Part shown: piece by piece, positions 33,939-44,400 of the stretch
Layout of the letters: each line of letters begins with the position of its first letter
Numbering within the stretch: position 1 is the first letter of the stretch
DNA from: Chryseobacterium sp. JAH
GTDB lineage: Bacteria > Bacteroidota > Bacteroidia > Flavobacteriales > Weeksellaceae
Reading direction: 5' to 3'
Assembly (NCBI RefSeq): GCF_001507335.1
Contig: NZ_LMAH01000001.1
Span: 248,001 to 312,000, forward strand
Length of the DNA stretch: 64,000 bases
Notes under the pieces: model-generated
What the model was told of the DNA's origin: nothing
Seen by the model: only the letters and a program-made list of their open reading frames with translations
Database searches by the model: none
Program-made: the position numbers and the translations under genes

Positions 33939-36395
33939 TTACTCATCTTTAATGTTTCTTCCGGATTGTTTAATTAATTTCTGAATTCTTGCATCAAGAT
34001 TTTCGCTCGTTAGAGTCTGTCTCAAACTGTCAACCTTAATCGGGAAACTTAATGGTGTAAATTTATTGGAATATTTTAAGATGAATTTCGATTTTTCAAT
34101 CCGTTTGAAAGCTTCAACCAATCTTTGTTCCTGTAATTGCATATTAAAAACTTCAGTATATGCCTGTCTTACGAGAAAATGATTTGGATCATAGTCTTCC
34201 AAAACTTTGAAAATCAATCCCGCTGAACTTTGCAAAGCTTTATTGGAACGTTGCTGTCCGGGGAAATTCTGCACAACCATTCCTGAAATCACAGCAATAT
34301 CTCTGAATTTACGCCTTGCCATTTCTGCGGAATTAATACTGGAAATCACATCTACCATCAAATTATCTCGGGTCAGAATTTTCGCTAAATTATCTTCATT
34401 TAGCGGAATTTCCTTGTCACTGAATAATTCAAAACCATAATCATTCATCGCCATTGAAAAGGAAATCGGAGCCAGTTTTGAAATTCTGTAGGCAATCAAA
34501 GCCGCCATCACTTCGTGCACCAGTCTTCCTTCAAAAGGATACATAAATAAATGATAGCCTTCGCGGTTTTTAATTAATTCAATCAAAAATTCATCCTCTC
34601 TTGGAATGTGTGAACGCTTTTCCTGATTGGCCAAAAGCGGATGTAGAAATTTAAGTTCTTTTTCAGAAGCTTTTGGATTCAGCGCACCTGACAATTTTTC
34701 TCGTAAGAAATGACCTAAATTTGAACTTAAAGGTAATCGTCCACCCAAATAACTCGGAGCCTGCGCTTTTCCTTTAGAAGCCCGAACGAAAACAGTCATA
34801 TCTTTAATCATCGCCACTTCCAAAACCCTACCGGCCAGGATAAATTTTTCTTCTTTCTTCAATCTTGAAATAAAGTATTCCTCAACCATTCCGATGTATC
34901 CGCCTGAAATAAATTTTACTTTCAGCATCGCATCGCTAACAATCGCGCCCATATTCATTCTGTGGAGCATCGCAATTTTTCGTGAAGTCACTTTGTGCAA
35001 ACCATCTTCCATCACGACCACTTTGTGATATTCTTCGTAACTCTTTAAAGCACTTCCACCAATTGTGAGAAAATCAATCATCGCTTTCCATTCTTCATCT
35101 CTGATTTCCTGAAAAGTATAGACTTTTTTGATTCTTTTATAAACTTCGTTCGGTAAAAATCCGTCACCAACCGCCAAAGTCATCAGAAACTGAACCAGGA
35201 CGTCGAAACACAAAACCACAGGCTCACGTGGTTCGATAACTTTCTGTTTTACAGCTTCTTTTAAAGCGGCAACTTCAATCAGTTCTAAAGAGTGCGTGGG
35301 AACACAGAAAATTTTTGAGGTTTCAAAAGGGGAGTGGCCACTACGTCCCGCACGTTGCAAAAATCTCGCAACACCTTTTGCCGAACCGATTTGAATCACC
35401 GTATCAACCGGCTTAAAGTCAATTCCTAAATCCAAAGAAGATGTGGAAACGACTGCTTTCAGTTTTCCTGAACTTAAATTTTCTTCAATCCATATTCTTA
35501 AATGCGCATCTATCGAACTGTGATGAATCGCAATTTGTCCGGCAAAATCAGGATATGCATTCAGCAAAAGCTGATACCACATTTCGCTCTGGCTTCTGGT
35601 ATTTGTAAAAACGATAGTCGATTTCGATTCCAGAATGATTGGAACCACTTTATCCGCTAATTTTTGTCCGAGATGTCCTGCCCATGGCAAAAGTTCAACT
35701 TCATCAGGAAAAACCGAAATGATATCGATTTTCTTAAGTTCTTTCGCCGTAATCTTTGTTTTCTTAATGTCGTAAGGAATCAAAACATCCTGTGCTTCAT
35801 CAAGATTACCTATGGTTGCGGTAATTCCCCAGATTTTTAGTTTCGGAACGTAATGAAAGAGCTGTGAAATCCCCAATTCGACCATTACGCCACGCTTTGA
35901 ACCCAACAATTCGTGCCACTCATCCACCGCAACGCAATGCATATGGGTAAAGAAGCGCTGATGATTTTTCTGAGCTAGAAGCAGATGTAAACTTTCGGGA
36001 GTGACTACCAAGATCTCCGGCATATTTTTAACCTGTTGCTGACGGACTTTCGGGCCGGTATCACCGTTCCTTACACCTACTACCCAATCCAGTCCAATCT
36101 CGTCAATTGCTTCCTGCATCGCCTTGGCAATATCTTTAGAAAGGGAACGCAATGGCGTAATCCAAATCATTTTCAGTCCTTTTTTGTACTTGTCAGGATT
36201 CGTCAGAAAGTCTGAAACCAAAGCTAAAAATACTGAAAACGTTTTTCCAAAACCTGTCGGAGCTACTACCATTCCGCTGTAGCCACTGCCAAATTTCTTC
36301 CAGGTATCGACCTGAAATTTAAATGGCGAGTTGCCCTTTTCCATCATCCAGTTTTGAATGATTTTAAAGCCTTCGGTATTTTCGTAGTTGCTCAA
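33939..36395 (-). CDS. Ligase-associated DNA damage response DEXH-box helicase (Lhr-like)
   Basis: 818 residues, superfamily 2. Motif I APTGFGKTFS, motif Ia TPLRSL, motif II VDEWHELLGSKRG (DEWH, typical of Lhr-like helicases), ITATIG, then SSLDLGIDFKPVD and QRAGRSGHSP in the second RecA domain. The winged-helix and Lhr core occupy about 420-818. It unwinds DNA or RNA-DNA during repair. A 119-base gap separates it from the ligase gene. Confidence 0.92.
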   Translation of the reverse strand: MSNYENTEGFKIIQNWMMEKGNSPFKFQVDTWKKFGSGYSGMVVAPTGFGKTFSVFLALVSDFLTNPDKYKKGLKMIWITPLRSLSKDIAKAMQEAIDEIGLDWVVGVRNGDTGPKVRQQQVKNMPEILVVTPESLHLLLAQKNHQRFFTHMHCVAVDEWHELLGSKRGVMVELGISQLFHYVPKLKIWGITATIGNLDEAQDVLIPYDIKKTKITAKELKKIDIISVFPDEVELLPWAGHLGQKLADKVVPIILESKSTIVFTNTRSQSEMWYQLLLNAYPDFAGQIAIHHSSIDAHLRIWIEENLSSGKLKAVVSTSSLDLGIDFKPVDTVIQIGSAKGVARFLQRAGRSGHSPFETSKIFCVPTHSLELIEVAALKEAVKQKVIEPREPVVLCFDVLVQFLMTLAVGDGFLPNEVYKRIKKVYTFQEIRDEEWKAMIDFLTIGGSALKSYEEYHKVVVMEDGLHKVTSRKIAMLHRMNMGAIVSDAMLKVKFISGGYIGMVEEYFISRLKKEEKFILAGRVLEVAMIKDMTVFVRASKGKAQAPSYLGGRLPLSSNLGHFLREKLSGALNPKASEKELKFLHPLLANQEKRSHIPREDEFLIELIKNREGYHLFMYPFEGRLVHEVMAALIAYRISKLAPISFSMAMNDYGFELFSDKEIPLNEDNLAKILTRDNLMVDVISSINSAEMARRKFRDIAVISGMVVQNFPGQQRSNKALQSSAGLIFKVLEDYDPNHFLVRQAYTEVFNMQLQEQRLVEAFKRIEKSKFILKYSNKFTPLSFPIKVDSLRQTLTSENLDARIQKLIKQSGRNIKDE

Positions 36396-36514
36396 TTTTG
36401 TTAATTGTTTTATTTACACACAAAGGCGAAAAGGTTTTTGACATTCTTAGGCATATTTTTTCGTTCACAAAGGCGTCCCACTCAGAAATCTTTGCGAACA
36501 TTACATTTTAAAAT

Positions 36515-38095
36515 TTACTGTATCAATTTCTTAATCTCTTCAATATCATCAATATCATTTACGGTCTTATCTTTCCGCCATCTTAAAATCCTTGGGAAAC
36601 GCAATGCCACACCGCTCTTATGACGGTTACTGAAGCCAATTCCTTCAAATGCAATTTCGAAAACCAATTCAGCTTTCACAGTTCGGACGGGACCGAATTT
36701 TTCGATTGCATTTTTATTTACAAACTTGCTGACTTCCATTATTTCTTTATCTGTCAATCCGGAGTAGGCTTTGGCAATGGTAACCAATTTATCGCCACTT
36801 TTCACAGCAAAACTGTAATCGGTGTAATAGGCGCTTCTTCGCCCGCTTCCTTTTTGTGCGTAAATCAAAACTGCATCAATCGTCAACGGACTGATTTTCC
36901 ATTTCCACCAATCGCCTTTTTTCCTTCCGGAATGATAGTGCGAATTTTTCTGTTTCAGCATCAATCCTTCACTGTTGATTTCTCTGGAATTCTCTCTGAT
37001 TAAATTTAATTTACTCCAGTCTTCAAAATCAATTGCGTGAGAAATTTTGATATTTTCCGGCATTTCATTTAATAATAATTCCTCCAACATTGCTCTTCTG
37101 GCGGAGATGGGCTTTTCCCTTAAATCAGTTCCTTCCAGTTCCACAATATCGTAAGCAAAAACTTCAATCGGAATTTCAGCGAGCATTTTTTTGGTTAAAG
37201 TTTTACGGTTCAAACGTTTCTGTAATTCATTAAAATTTAAAACGTTACCATCCTTTACCGCAAGTATTTCTCCATCAATCACAAAGTTTCCTTTCATCGC
37301 TTTTACAGTCTCGGTAATTTCGGGAAACTGCTCGGTCACCAGTTCTTCCCCACGCGACCAGATGAATACTTCACCGTTTCTTCTGATAATTTGTCCACGA
37401 ATACCGTCCCATTTATATTCAATCAACCATTCTTCGGGTTTACCCAAATCTTCCAATTCTTTTTCCAGTGGATAAGCCAAACAGAAAGGGTAGGGTTTTG
37501 AGTTATCGGGATTGATATTCTCGGCAGAAATCAGTTCTTTAAATGAAACTTCGTTCGGTTGCCATTTTCCCATCAAACTGTGCATCAAAGTACTTGCTTC
37601 CTGTCCGGAAAATTTGGTCAGAGAATTAATTAGCGTCTTAGATGAAACCCCAATCCTGAAACTTCCACCCAGTAATTTGTTGAAAATCAATCTTTCCGTA
37701 TAATCCAAACCATTCCAGGAATTAAGAATAAATTCTTTTTTCTCAGCTTCGGTTTTCGTTTTCAGTCCGATGATGTCGGTCATCCACTCAGATAATGTTT
37801 TTTCAATTTTTTCGGTGGGAGGCGGAAGGATCAGGGATATCGTTTCACCCAAATCGCCGACTGAGGAATAGCTTTCCTGAAAGAGCCAAAATGGCAGTTG
37901 GGTAATTTCCAACGCCCATTCTTTCATATAATTGGTATTCACATTTCGCTTGGGTCTTTTCCCCGTAAACAGGGCTACAAACCACAATTTATCATCATCA
38001 GGCGCACGTTCAAGATAATCGATGATGGCATCGATTTTAGCATTGGTTTTATTCGTACTTTCCAGGGCGTTGATGAGTTCTGCGAAATTCTTCAT
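36515..38095 (-). CDS. ATP-dependent DNA ligase (ligase-associated DNA damage response operon)
   Basis: 526 residues. N-terminal DNA-binding domain about 1-200; nucleotidyltransferase domain with motif I EYKWDGIRGQ (lysine that becomes adenylated), motif III FVIDGEILA, motif IV EGLMLK and motif V WWKWKISPL; C-terminal OB-fold ending in FRHRKDKTV-like WRKDKTVNDID. Belongs to the set found with a dedicated helicase, exonuclease and PdeM; the main replicative NAD ligase is presumably elsewhere. Confidence 0.93.
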   Translation of the reverse strand: MKNFAELINALESTNKTNAKIDAIIDYLERAPDDDKLWFVALFTGKRPKRNVNTNYMKEWALEITQLPFWLFQESYSSVGDLGETISLILPPPTEKIEKTLSEWMTDIIGLKTKTEAEKKEFILNSWNGLDYTERLIFNKLLGGSFRIGVSSKTLINSLTKFSGQEASTLMHSLMGKWQPNEVSFKELISAENINPDNSKPYPFCLAYPLEKELEDLGKPEEWLIEYKWDGIRGQIIRRNGEVFIWSRGEELVTEQFPEITETVKAMKGNFVIDGEILAVKDGNVLNFNELQKRLNRKTLTKKMLAEIPIEVFAYDIVELEGTDLREKPISARRAMLEELLLNEMPENIKISHAIDFEDWSKLNLIRENSREINSEGLMLKQKNSHYHSGRKKGDWWKWKISPLTIDAVLIYAQKGSGRRSAYYTDYSFAVKSGDKLVTIAKAYSGLTDKEIMEVSKFVNKNAIEKFGPVRTVKAELVFEIAFEGIGFSNRHKSGVALRFPRILRWRKDKTVNDIDDIEEIKKLIQ

Positions 38096-38136
38096 TTCTA
38101 ATTTCTATTTCTAAACCTGCAAGTTCAACATTATAT

Positions 38137-39165
38137 TTAATCTTGCTTAATATCTGCTATTACTTCCTTTTCAACCACTTCATCGTCGTCATCGCCGTAA
38201 AGCGTTTCCACAACATCAGATTTAATTCCGATTTCATTTAAGTATTTTGAAAACACTTCGGTTTGTCCGTGCGTGACGTGAACAATTTCAGCTTCGGTAG
38301 CTTTGATGGCTTGCAGTAAACCTTTCCAGTCGGCGTGATCGCTCATTGGAAATCCTGCATCCATACTTCGCCATCTTCTTGCGCCACGAACCTGCATCCA
38401 GCCGGAGCAAATCGCTGTTGCGGCATCCGGAATTTTCTTAATGACATTGCTATCCAACAAAGCCGGTGGCACAATCACAATGTCACCCGCAACGTGTTTG
38501 ATGCTTTCTCTGAAATCGGGAACTTCATAATCTGGAAGCACAATTCCAACTTCTTCAAAGGCTTTATTGAGTTTTCCAATCGAGTAGTGGACATGGATTT
38601 TTCCCATCCCTTCCACAGCCTTCATAATTCTCTGTGCTTTCCCCAAAGAATAACCGATGAATACAGAAGTTTTCTGATTTTCCTGATTTCTCAACACCCA
38701 ATTCTGCAATCTCTTATTCAAATCAGGAACTTCAAGCCAATTGTAAATGGGAAGCCCGAAGGTACTTTCAGTGACAAATTCATTACACTTCACGAGTTCA
38801 AGAGGTGTACTCAAGCCATCATCCTGAACTTTATAATCACCGGAAACCACGGTCACATAACCTTTATATTCTAAACGAATCTGTGCCGAACCAATGATAT
38901 GACCAGCCGGATGCATTGAAAGCTTAACACCATTAATATCCAAAACTTCCCCATACTGTAAGGTTTGACATTCGATGTCCGGAGAAATTCTTTGATGTAA
39001 AATTGGTTTTGTGAAATGATGACAAAGGTATTTCTTCATTCCCCAACGGGCATGGTCAGCGTGACCGTGCGTGATCACTGCATAATCTACAGGTCGCCAT
39101 GGGTCAATATAAAATTTTCCCTGCGGACAGTAAATACCTTTGTTTGTGAATGTGATGAGTTTCAA
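38137..39165 (-). CDS. Ligase-associated DNA damage response exonuclease (metallo-beta-lactamase fold)
   Basis: 342 residues with MBL/beta-CASP-type motifs: THGHADHARWG (HxHxDH metal ligands), HPAGHIIGSAQI, VSGDYKV and the late SDHADWKGL. Homologous to SNM1/CPSF-type nucleases. First gene of the four-gene repair cluster, 41 bases before the ligase gene. The C-terminus is acidic (GDDDDEVVEKE). Confidence 0.91.
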   Translation of the reverse strand: MKLITFTNKGIYCPQGKFYIDPWRPVDYAVITHGHADHARWGMKKYLCHHFTKPILHQRISPDIECQTLQYGEVLDINGVKLSMHPAGHIIGSAQIRLEYKGYVTVVSGDYKVQDDGLSTPLELVKCNEFVTESTFGLPIYNWLEVPDLNKRLQNWVLRNQENQKTSVFIGYSLGKAQRIMKAVEGMGKIHVHYSIGKLNKAFEEVGIVLPDYEVPDFRESIKHVAGDIVIVPPALLDSNVIKKIPDAATAICSGWMQVRGARRWRSMDAGFPMSDHADWKGLLQAIKATEAEIVHVTHGQTEVFSKYLNEIGIKSDVVETLYGDDDDEVVEKEVIADIKQD

Positions 39166-39306
39166 AAGCGTGATGATTAGTATGTTTCTGAATATTCAAA
39201 AACCTAACCAAATTATTTTAAATCAAAACTTTTCTGCAGATCATTCCTATTCTTAGTGGTTTTTGAAATTTTCTTCTTTAAAACTGAGCACAACTTTTTA
39301 TCAAAC

Positions 39307-39335
39307 AAAAAAGAGCTGTTTTTAAAACAACTCTT
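39307..39335 (-). terminator. Terminator after the PRISE-type reductase gene
   Basis: Minus-strand stem AAGAG-TTGTTTT / AAAACAG-CTCTT-type pairing (39311-39335, one internal mismatch) followed by a T run, ten bases after the stop codon. Confidence 0.6.
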
Positions 39336-39345
39336 CATAAAATCT

Positions 39346-40422
39346 TTATGGAATAATCTTTTCTTCTTTTAATTTTTTAAATAAATCAAAGAAGGAATCT
39401 TCGGTATTTTGAAATTCTCTGAATCCCGCTTTTCGGCTGTTGGTCATGTCGGTCATCACTTCAAGAGGTCTTCCCAAATCCAAATCTGTGTGCCAAGCAG
39501 AAGATAATCTTTCGGTATTTTCTTCTTTTAAATTATATTTTTTTACGATTTGGCTCCAGATTTCCTCATGGTTCTGCATTTCTTTTTCGAGAGGTTTGAT
39601 TTCGTTTTCAAAACCAACTGCTTCCACACCAAAATAATCCGCCAATCTGTACCACAACCATTTCCAACGGAAAATATCTCCGTTTGTGATATTGAATGCA
39701 GTATTTTTCGCTTCTTCTGTGGTTGATGCCCAAACTAACTGTTTCGCTAAAATTCTTGCATCCGTCACATCCGAAATTCCGTTCCATTGTGCGGATGATC
39801 CGGGCCAGATAAATTTTCTGCCGGTCTCTTTGCAAATGCTTGCATACACTGCCAAAGTAGTTCCCATATTCATCGCATTTCCGACTGCATAACCAATTAC
39901 GGTATGCGGTCTGTGAATACTCCAGCTAAAACCATCTCTTTCTGAAGCTGCATACACCTCATCTTCCTGAGCATAATAAAAATTCGGAAGCGGAAGTCTC
40001 GGCTGCTCTTCTCTCAACGGAGTTTCGGGAAGTTTTCCTTCTTTTGCGTAGGCTTCAAAAGGGCCGAGATAATGCTTCAATCCTGTAACCAAAGCAACAT
40101 GCTGTACCGATTTTTTTGCAGACAAAACATTTAACAGGTTTCTTACCAAAGCGCTATTGACAAGGATGTTTTCTTCTTCAGTATCATTTCGCATCCAGGT
40201 TGTGAAAAAAACATGAGTAGGAGAGATGTTTTCTAATGCAACTTTCAAACTTCCTGTATCTAACAAATCAGCTTTTACTGATATTAATTCTTCGATATTG
40301 TTGTTTGTGTTTCTGGATAAACCGTAGGTTGTCCAGCCTTGAGAAATGAGTTCGTTGGCGAGATTACTTCCAGTAATTCCGGTGGCTCCGACTACTAATG
40401 CGATATTTTTATTGTTTTCCAT
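39346..40422 (-). CDS. PRISE-type SDR oxidoreductase (progesterone 5-beta-reductase/iridoid synthase-like)
   Basis: 358 residues. NADPH motif VVGATGITGSNLA, Lys in VTGLKHYLGPFEAYA and Tyr in NFYYAQEDEVY, the arrangement of the PRISE group where the usual YxxxK is replaced. Family members reduce enones with NADPH. Preceded by a -7 box and an FNR-like palindrome, with a Crp/Fnr gene immediately upstream on the same strand, which suggests direct control by that regulator. Confidence 0.85.
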   Translation of the reverse strand: MENNKNIALVVGATGITGSNLANELISQGWTTYGLSRNTNNNIEELISVKADLLDTGSLKVALENISPTHVFFTTWMRNDTEEENILVNSALVRNLLNVLSAKKSVQHVALVTGLKHYLGPFEAYAKEGKLPETPLREEQPRLPLPNFYYAQEDEVYAASERDGFSWSIHRPHTVIGYAVGNAMNMGTTLAVYASICKETGRKFIWPGSSAQWNGISDVTDARILAKQLVWASTTEEAKNTAFNITNGDIFRWKWLWYRLADYFGVEAVGFENEIKPLEKEMQNHEEIWSQIVKKYNLKEENTERLSSAWHTDLDLGRPLEVMTDMTNSRKAGFREFQNTEDSFFDLFKKLKEEKIIP

Positions 40423-40439
40423 TTTGTAAATTTCTTCTA

Positions 40440-40447
40440 CAAAACTA
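40440..40447 (-). promoter_or_regulatory. -7 promoter box of the PRISE-type reductase gene
   Basis: Minus-strand TAGTTTTG fits TANNTTTG; predicted start about 14 bases before the gene. Confidence 0.5.
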
Positions 40448-40470
40448 GGGTGGTTTTCATCAAAAGCGCT

Positions 40471-40482
40471 TGATCTGGATCA
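40471..40482 (-). promoter_or_regulatory. FNR-like operator of the PRISE-type reductase gene
   Basis: TGATC-TG-GATCA, a perfect palindrome embedded in TTGATCTGGATCAT. Its centre lies about 40.5 bases before the predicted start, the class II activator position for Crp/Fnr proteins. Confidence 0.55.
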
Positions 40483-40541
40483 TGAGTTTAGGTTAGTTTA
40501 AGCCGATGTAAATTGAAAACATAGAATTGAAAATTATAGAT

Positions 40542-41123
40542 CTAACCTTTCAATAAAAGTTTTTTACGAATTCTGCTGACGGTTTCCGGAGCTAAGCCTA
40601 AAAATGACGCAATGAGATTGTGTGGAATTCTTTTGATTATTTCAGAGTTTTTTTGAGAAAATTCAAGGTATTTTTCCTCGGCAGTATAACTGTTTGAAGC
40701 AATAAGACGATAGTCTTTCGTTACTAAACTGTTTTGATACAGAATCCTGAAGTAACGATCCATCACCGGAATTTGGAGCATTAATCTGTCATAATCTGCA
40801 AGACTGATCATGAGCAACTCTGTGTCCTCCAACGCATCAATATTCAAAACAGCTTTTTCCTGATTGATAAAACTTTTAAAATCTGAAATCCACCATCCTT
40901 CAAAAGCAAACATATTTATATGTTGCCCTCCTTTTTCATCTACAAAATAAGATTTCAGCAAGCCTTGGCATACGAAAGAGAGATGAGTACATACATTTCC
41001 CTCATGTAACAGGTACTGCTTTCTCTTAAGCTTTGTAAGCGAAAAAAAAGACTGCAATTCAATCTTTTCTTCTTCAGTTAAGCTCACTTTATTTCGAATA
41101 TGAGAAATGAGGATGTCAAACAT
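40542..41123 (-). CDS. Crp/Fnr-family transcriptional regulator
   Basis: 193 residues. cNMP-binding-type domain (about 20-120; RKQYLLHEGNVCTHLSFVC) and C-terminal winged helix LGLAPETVSRIRKKL, which has the FNR E..SR recognition pattern. Belongs to the common flavobacterial group without an iron-sulfur cluster. It is upstream of the PRISE-type reductase gene on the same strand with the candidate operator between them. Confidence 0.87.
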   Translation of the reverse strand: MFDILISHIRNKVSLTEEEKIELQSFFSLTKLKRKQYLLHEGNVCTHLSFVCQGLLKSYFVDEKGGQHINMFAFEGWWISDFKSFINQEKAVLNIDALEDTELLMISLADYDRLMLQIPVMDRYFRILYQNSLVTKDYRLIASNSYTAEEKYLEFSQKNSEIIKRIPHNLIASFLGLAPETVSRIRKKLLLKG

Positions 41124-41139
41124 GTAGAAAAATATAAAA

Positions 41140-41147
41140 CAAAATTA
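41140..41147 (-). promoter_or_regulatory. -7 promoter box of the Crp/Fnr gene
   Basis: Minus-strand TAATTTTG fits TANNTTTG; leader about 13 bases. The rest of the 41124-41460 gap is AT-rich, with only the terminator below. Confidence 0.45.
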
Positions 41148-41360
41148 AGGTTTCTGGTCAGACTTTTCAAATTTATAGTGGTTGATCCTTCATCTTTATT
41201 TTTTGTTCTGAAAAATGCAATTTTTCATCTAAATTATAGGTTGAATTTCTCATTATTAAATCAGAAGAAAAGTATAGAAAATCCGTGTTTCAATCGTTAG
41301 CCAGTTTTTATCCAAACTGTTTAAGAAATCAGAATAATTCAAAGTAATCTTGACAATTTT

Positions 41361-41398
41361 TTATAAAAAAACAGTCCCAAAAAATTGAAACTGTTTTA
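41361..41398 (-). terminator. Terminator after the M60 protease gene
   Basis: 8-bp stem AAAACAGT / ACTGTTTT (41369-41376 and 41391-41398) with a 14-base loop and a T run on the minus strand, about 60 bases past the stop. Confidence 0.55.
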
Positions 41399-41460
41399 TG
41401 TAAAATCTAATTAGCTTTATACACCTTAAGGTACATTAAAAGCTTGGTATTAAGTTAAAT

Positions 41461-44400
41461 TTATTTTTTAATAATTTTAATGGTTTTAAAGGCGTTTCCT
41501 TTTGTATCTTTCAATGAAAGATAGTAAATTCCTGAAGGGTAGTTAGCAATCTCTGTATTTATTTTATTTTCAATCGCTTCAAGATTTCCGTTCGAACTTA
41601 ATATTATTTTTCCGTCTGTACCAAAAATATTCACACTGTAATTTCCTGATGCATTTTTCAATTTAATATGAATTAATTCGTTCTGCTTTATAGGATTAGG
41701 GTAGACAACTAATTCAGAATTGCTAGTTTCCATTTCGGTTATAGAAAGTACTGAAGTTGGATACACCAAAATTTTCTGCCCATTGTAACCTACTGCATAT
41801 ACTGCCACAGCATTGGATGGGTAATAAACTTTTGTAGTCTGATTAGTGATATCTCCTGTACCTGAAACCGATATGTAGATAATCTCATTATTGGCGTTAA
41901 ACGTTTCATAAGCTACAGCATTTTGCCAAACACTATGTTGTACAGTGAGATAATTATTACTTAAAGTAACCCCTTGCCCTGTTTGCCCGTTTAACGGGAG
42001 TTGATCACGGAAAGCTGCAATACTGCGTGCTGAAATATAATGCATTACAGGCGATACAGGTGTCTGATAGTTTTGAGCCTGTATGAAAGCTATAGTAGCA
42101 TCTACCTGTGCCTGCGTAATGGTAAGTTGCCCAATTCCATAGTCATCAATAGCTCTGTTGATTGGTTTTAAAAATCCTGTTTTTGTAAAGAAATCAGTCA
42201 AATCTTCCTGAACAACGGCACATGTATTTTTTACAAAATTCAGTAGCAATTCACCATTAGAAACACCTGAAGCATTGTAATTTCTTGCAATATTTGCAAC
42301 CATTCCAAACCAGTGTGCATAATCTACTCCCGTATAACTGGCTGGATAATTAAAGGAGAGGATCGGTGCATTTCGTGAAGCTCCGGCTAATTGATAATAC
42401 AGTTCAAGCTGCCAGAAAGGTACCAGTACTTTAAATACATCGATATTTGCGTTCCCTTGCAAGGCTTCCTGGTTGATGGAAGTATTTAAAATCGCTCCGT
42501 TTATTCTTCCACCTGCAAGGCTGTTCATTCCTGTTGCCGGCTCCACAGATTCTCTTTCCAGGCGAGACATCCCATCATTTTGTGTATTCATATGATAATC
42601 TACCCATGTACTATGCATATTATTGGTAACTTCTGTAGTACCAATCCATTTAAGATCCGGTCTTATTTGATTGATGTGTCCGAATTCATGAGCAAGTCCC
42701 CATAAAGACAACTGGTTGATATCGGCCAAAGATTCCTCACCCCAGTCAGAATCCATATTTATGCCTAGCCCGCCAGCATACCAACCTCCGCCATTATTAC
42801 TATAGCTGAACATACGGTTTTTTGGAACTAAATTATATTTATAGAGCCCCATCACAAGCCATTCATTTTTTACAATAAGGTCATATTTTGCAATAAGAGC
42901 GGCAGGATTAAAAGGAGCATGATTTTTTAGCATACTTTTTTTATAAACCAAATGCGAATGATTCCCCACAACATCAATCATATTATACGCTGAATTGGTT
43001 AAACTCTCTTGCCAGTCACTTTGTGTAGATGTCTGATAGTGATACAGACCATTGACCTTACCTGAAACAATATTGATTTGGATGTTAGGTAATGTTGTAT
43101 TGGTATTATAATAACTTATATATCCTAGACCACTGTTTGTAAGTTGAAATACATTCAAACCATTATGAAGTTCATAATAGGAACTGACACCACCCATAGT
43201 AGTGGAAAAATCCTTGACTTGCAAAGAAACACTAGCTCCAGAAGGTAAATTCTGAACAAACATGGCCACCTTAGTGCCTTGTGCGAATACGATACCTGTA
43301 GGATTTTCAAACCTGCTATATCCAGATCCGACCTTTAGGTTACCAGTAGTAACTGCGATAGGAGGATAAACCTTGTACTCCTGGATTCTATATTTACTTA
43401 CGTACGTTCCGTTGAATAGACATTGTGCCAAATCTTTATAGAAAGGAGATGTTATTGCATTTATATCTAACTGATTAACAGACGGCTGTAATAATGAATA
43501 GAGATTGTTAGCAAAAATATTGCTGTATGGATTTGCGGCTCCTGAAGAACCTATTGTGTAGAAGCCCATTTCAGCACAACTTGCAAAGTTACCCTCACCA
43601 CTATTAATTGTAATTCTTACGTTTAAAGGTGTAATCTGATTAGGAAAATTAACGTTTACGGGTGAAGAAGAATTTTGAAAATCAAAAGACATCAGGGGAA
43701 CAAATGTACTGTTTGATGCAGTATTATAACTAATGCTCACATTTCCAAACCTACCATTACTACCGTTTGTTCTCGGTGTGTATTTTAGGTAATCAATAGG
43801 AGTAACACCGTTTAACCTGTAATTTAACACCACAGGAAAAGTAGTAGTGCTATATGCAGAGTGATACAGTGTACTTACATCATTATCGTAAGATTTATCT
43901 ATATTTTCTCCCGACTGAAATGATGATGCTGTCGTTCCGGAGGCGATAATGTTTGCCTTCACATCATTTACACCATTTATACTTAGTTCCGATGTATTGA
44001 TGGTGCAGTCGGTACCGTCAGAAATCACAGGTTGGGTTTCAGAAAAGAATTTGATCTCCGCTCCGCTTGAGAAGTTGCCAACGCCACTGTTCACCGAAAT
44101 TTTAATGATATAAGGATTCTGGATCGCTGTCGGAAAAACAACTTCCTTATCCAAAGTGTTAGATGCCCAAATTAAATTACTGCTTACTAAAGTGAAAGTA
44201 TTGGGTGCCGTCTGTGTACTGTATGAAATATTTACATTAGTCCATATTCCGTTGGTACCTCCAGATTGTCTTGGAGTATAAACCAGTTTTTTAATGCTGG
44301 TAACATTAGTGGTAAAATAAAACTTCAACTCATCCGGAATACCGTTCTGTGACCATTTAGAATGATAGATGGTCGTATTATCACCATCAAGTAACTTTCC

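Noticed and set aside
36396-36514. A small gene between helicase and ligase.
   Set aside because: The frame seen there overlaps the ligase end and consists of repeat-like CACAAAGGCG sequence; no coding evidence.
41100-41300. A 66-codon plus-strand frame overlapping the Crp/Fnr gene start.
   Set aside because: It overlaps the 5' end of a well-supported gene and its promoter, and its translation shows no domain or signal.
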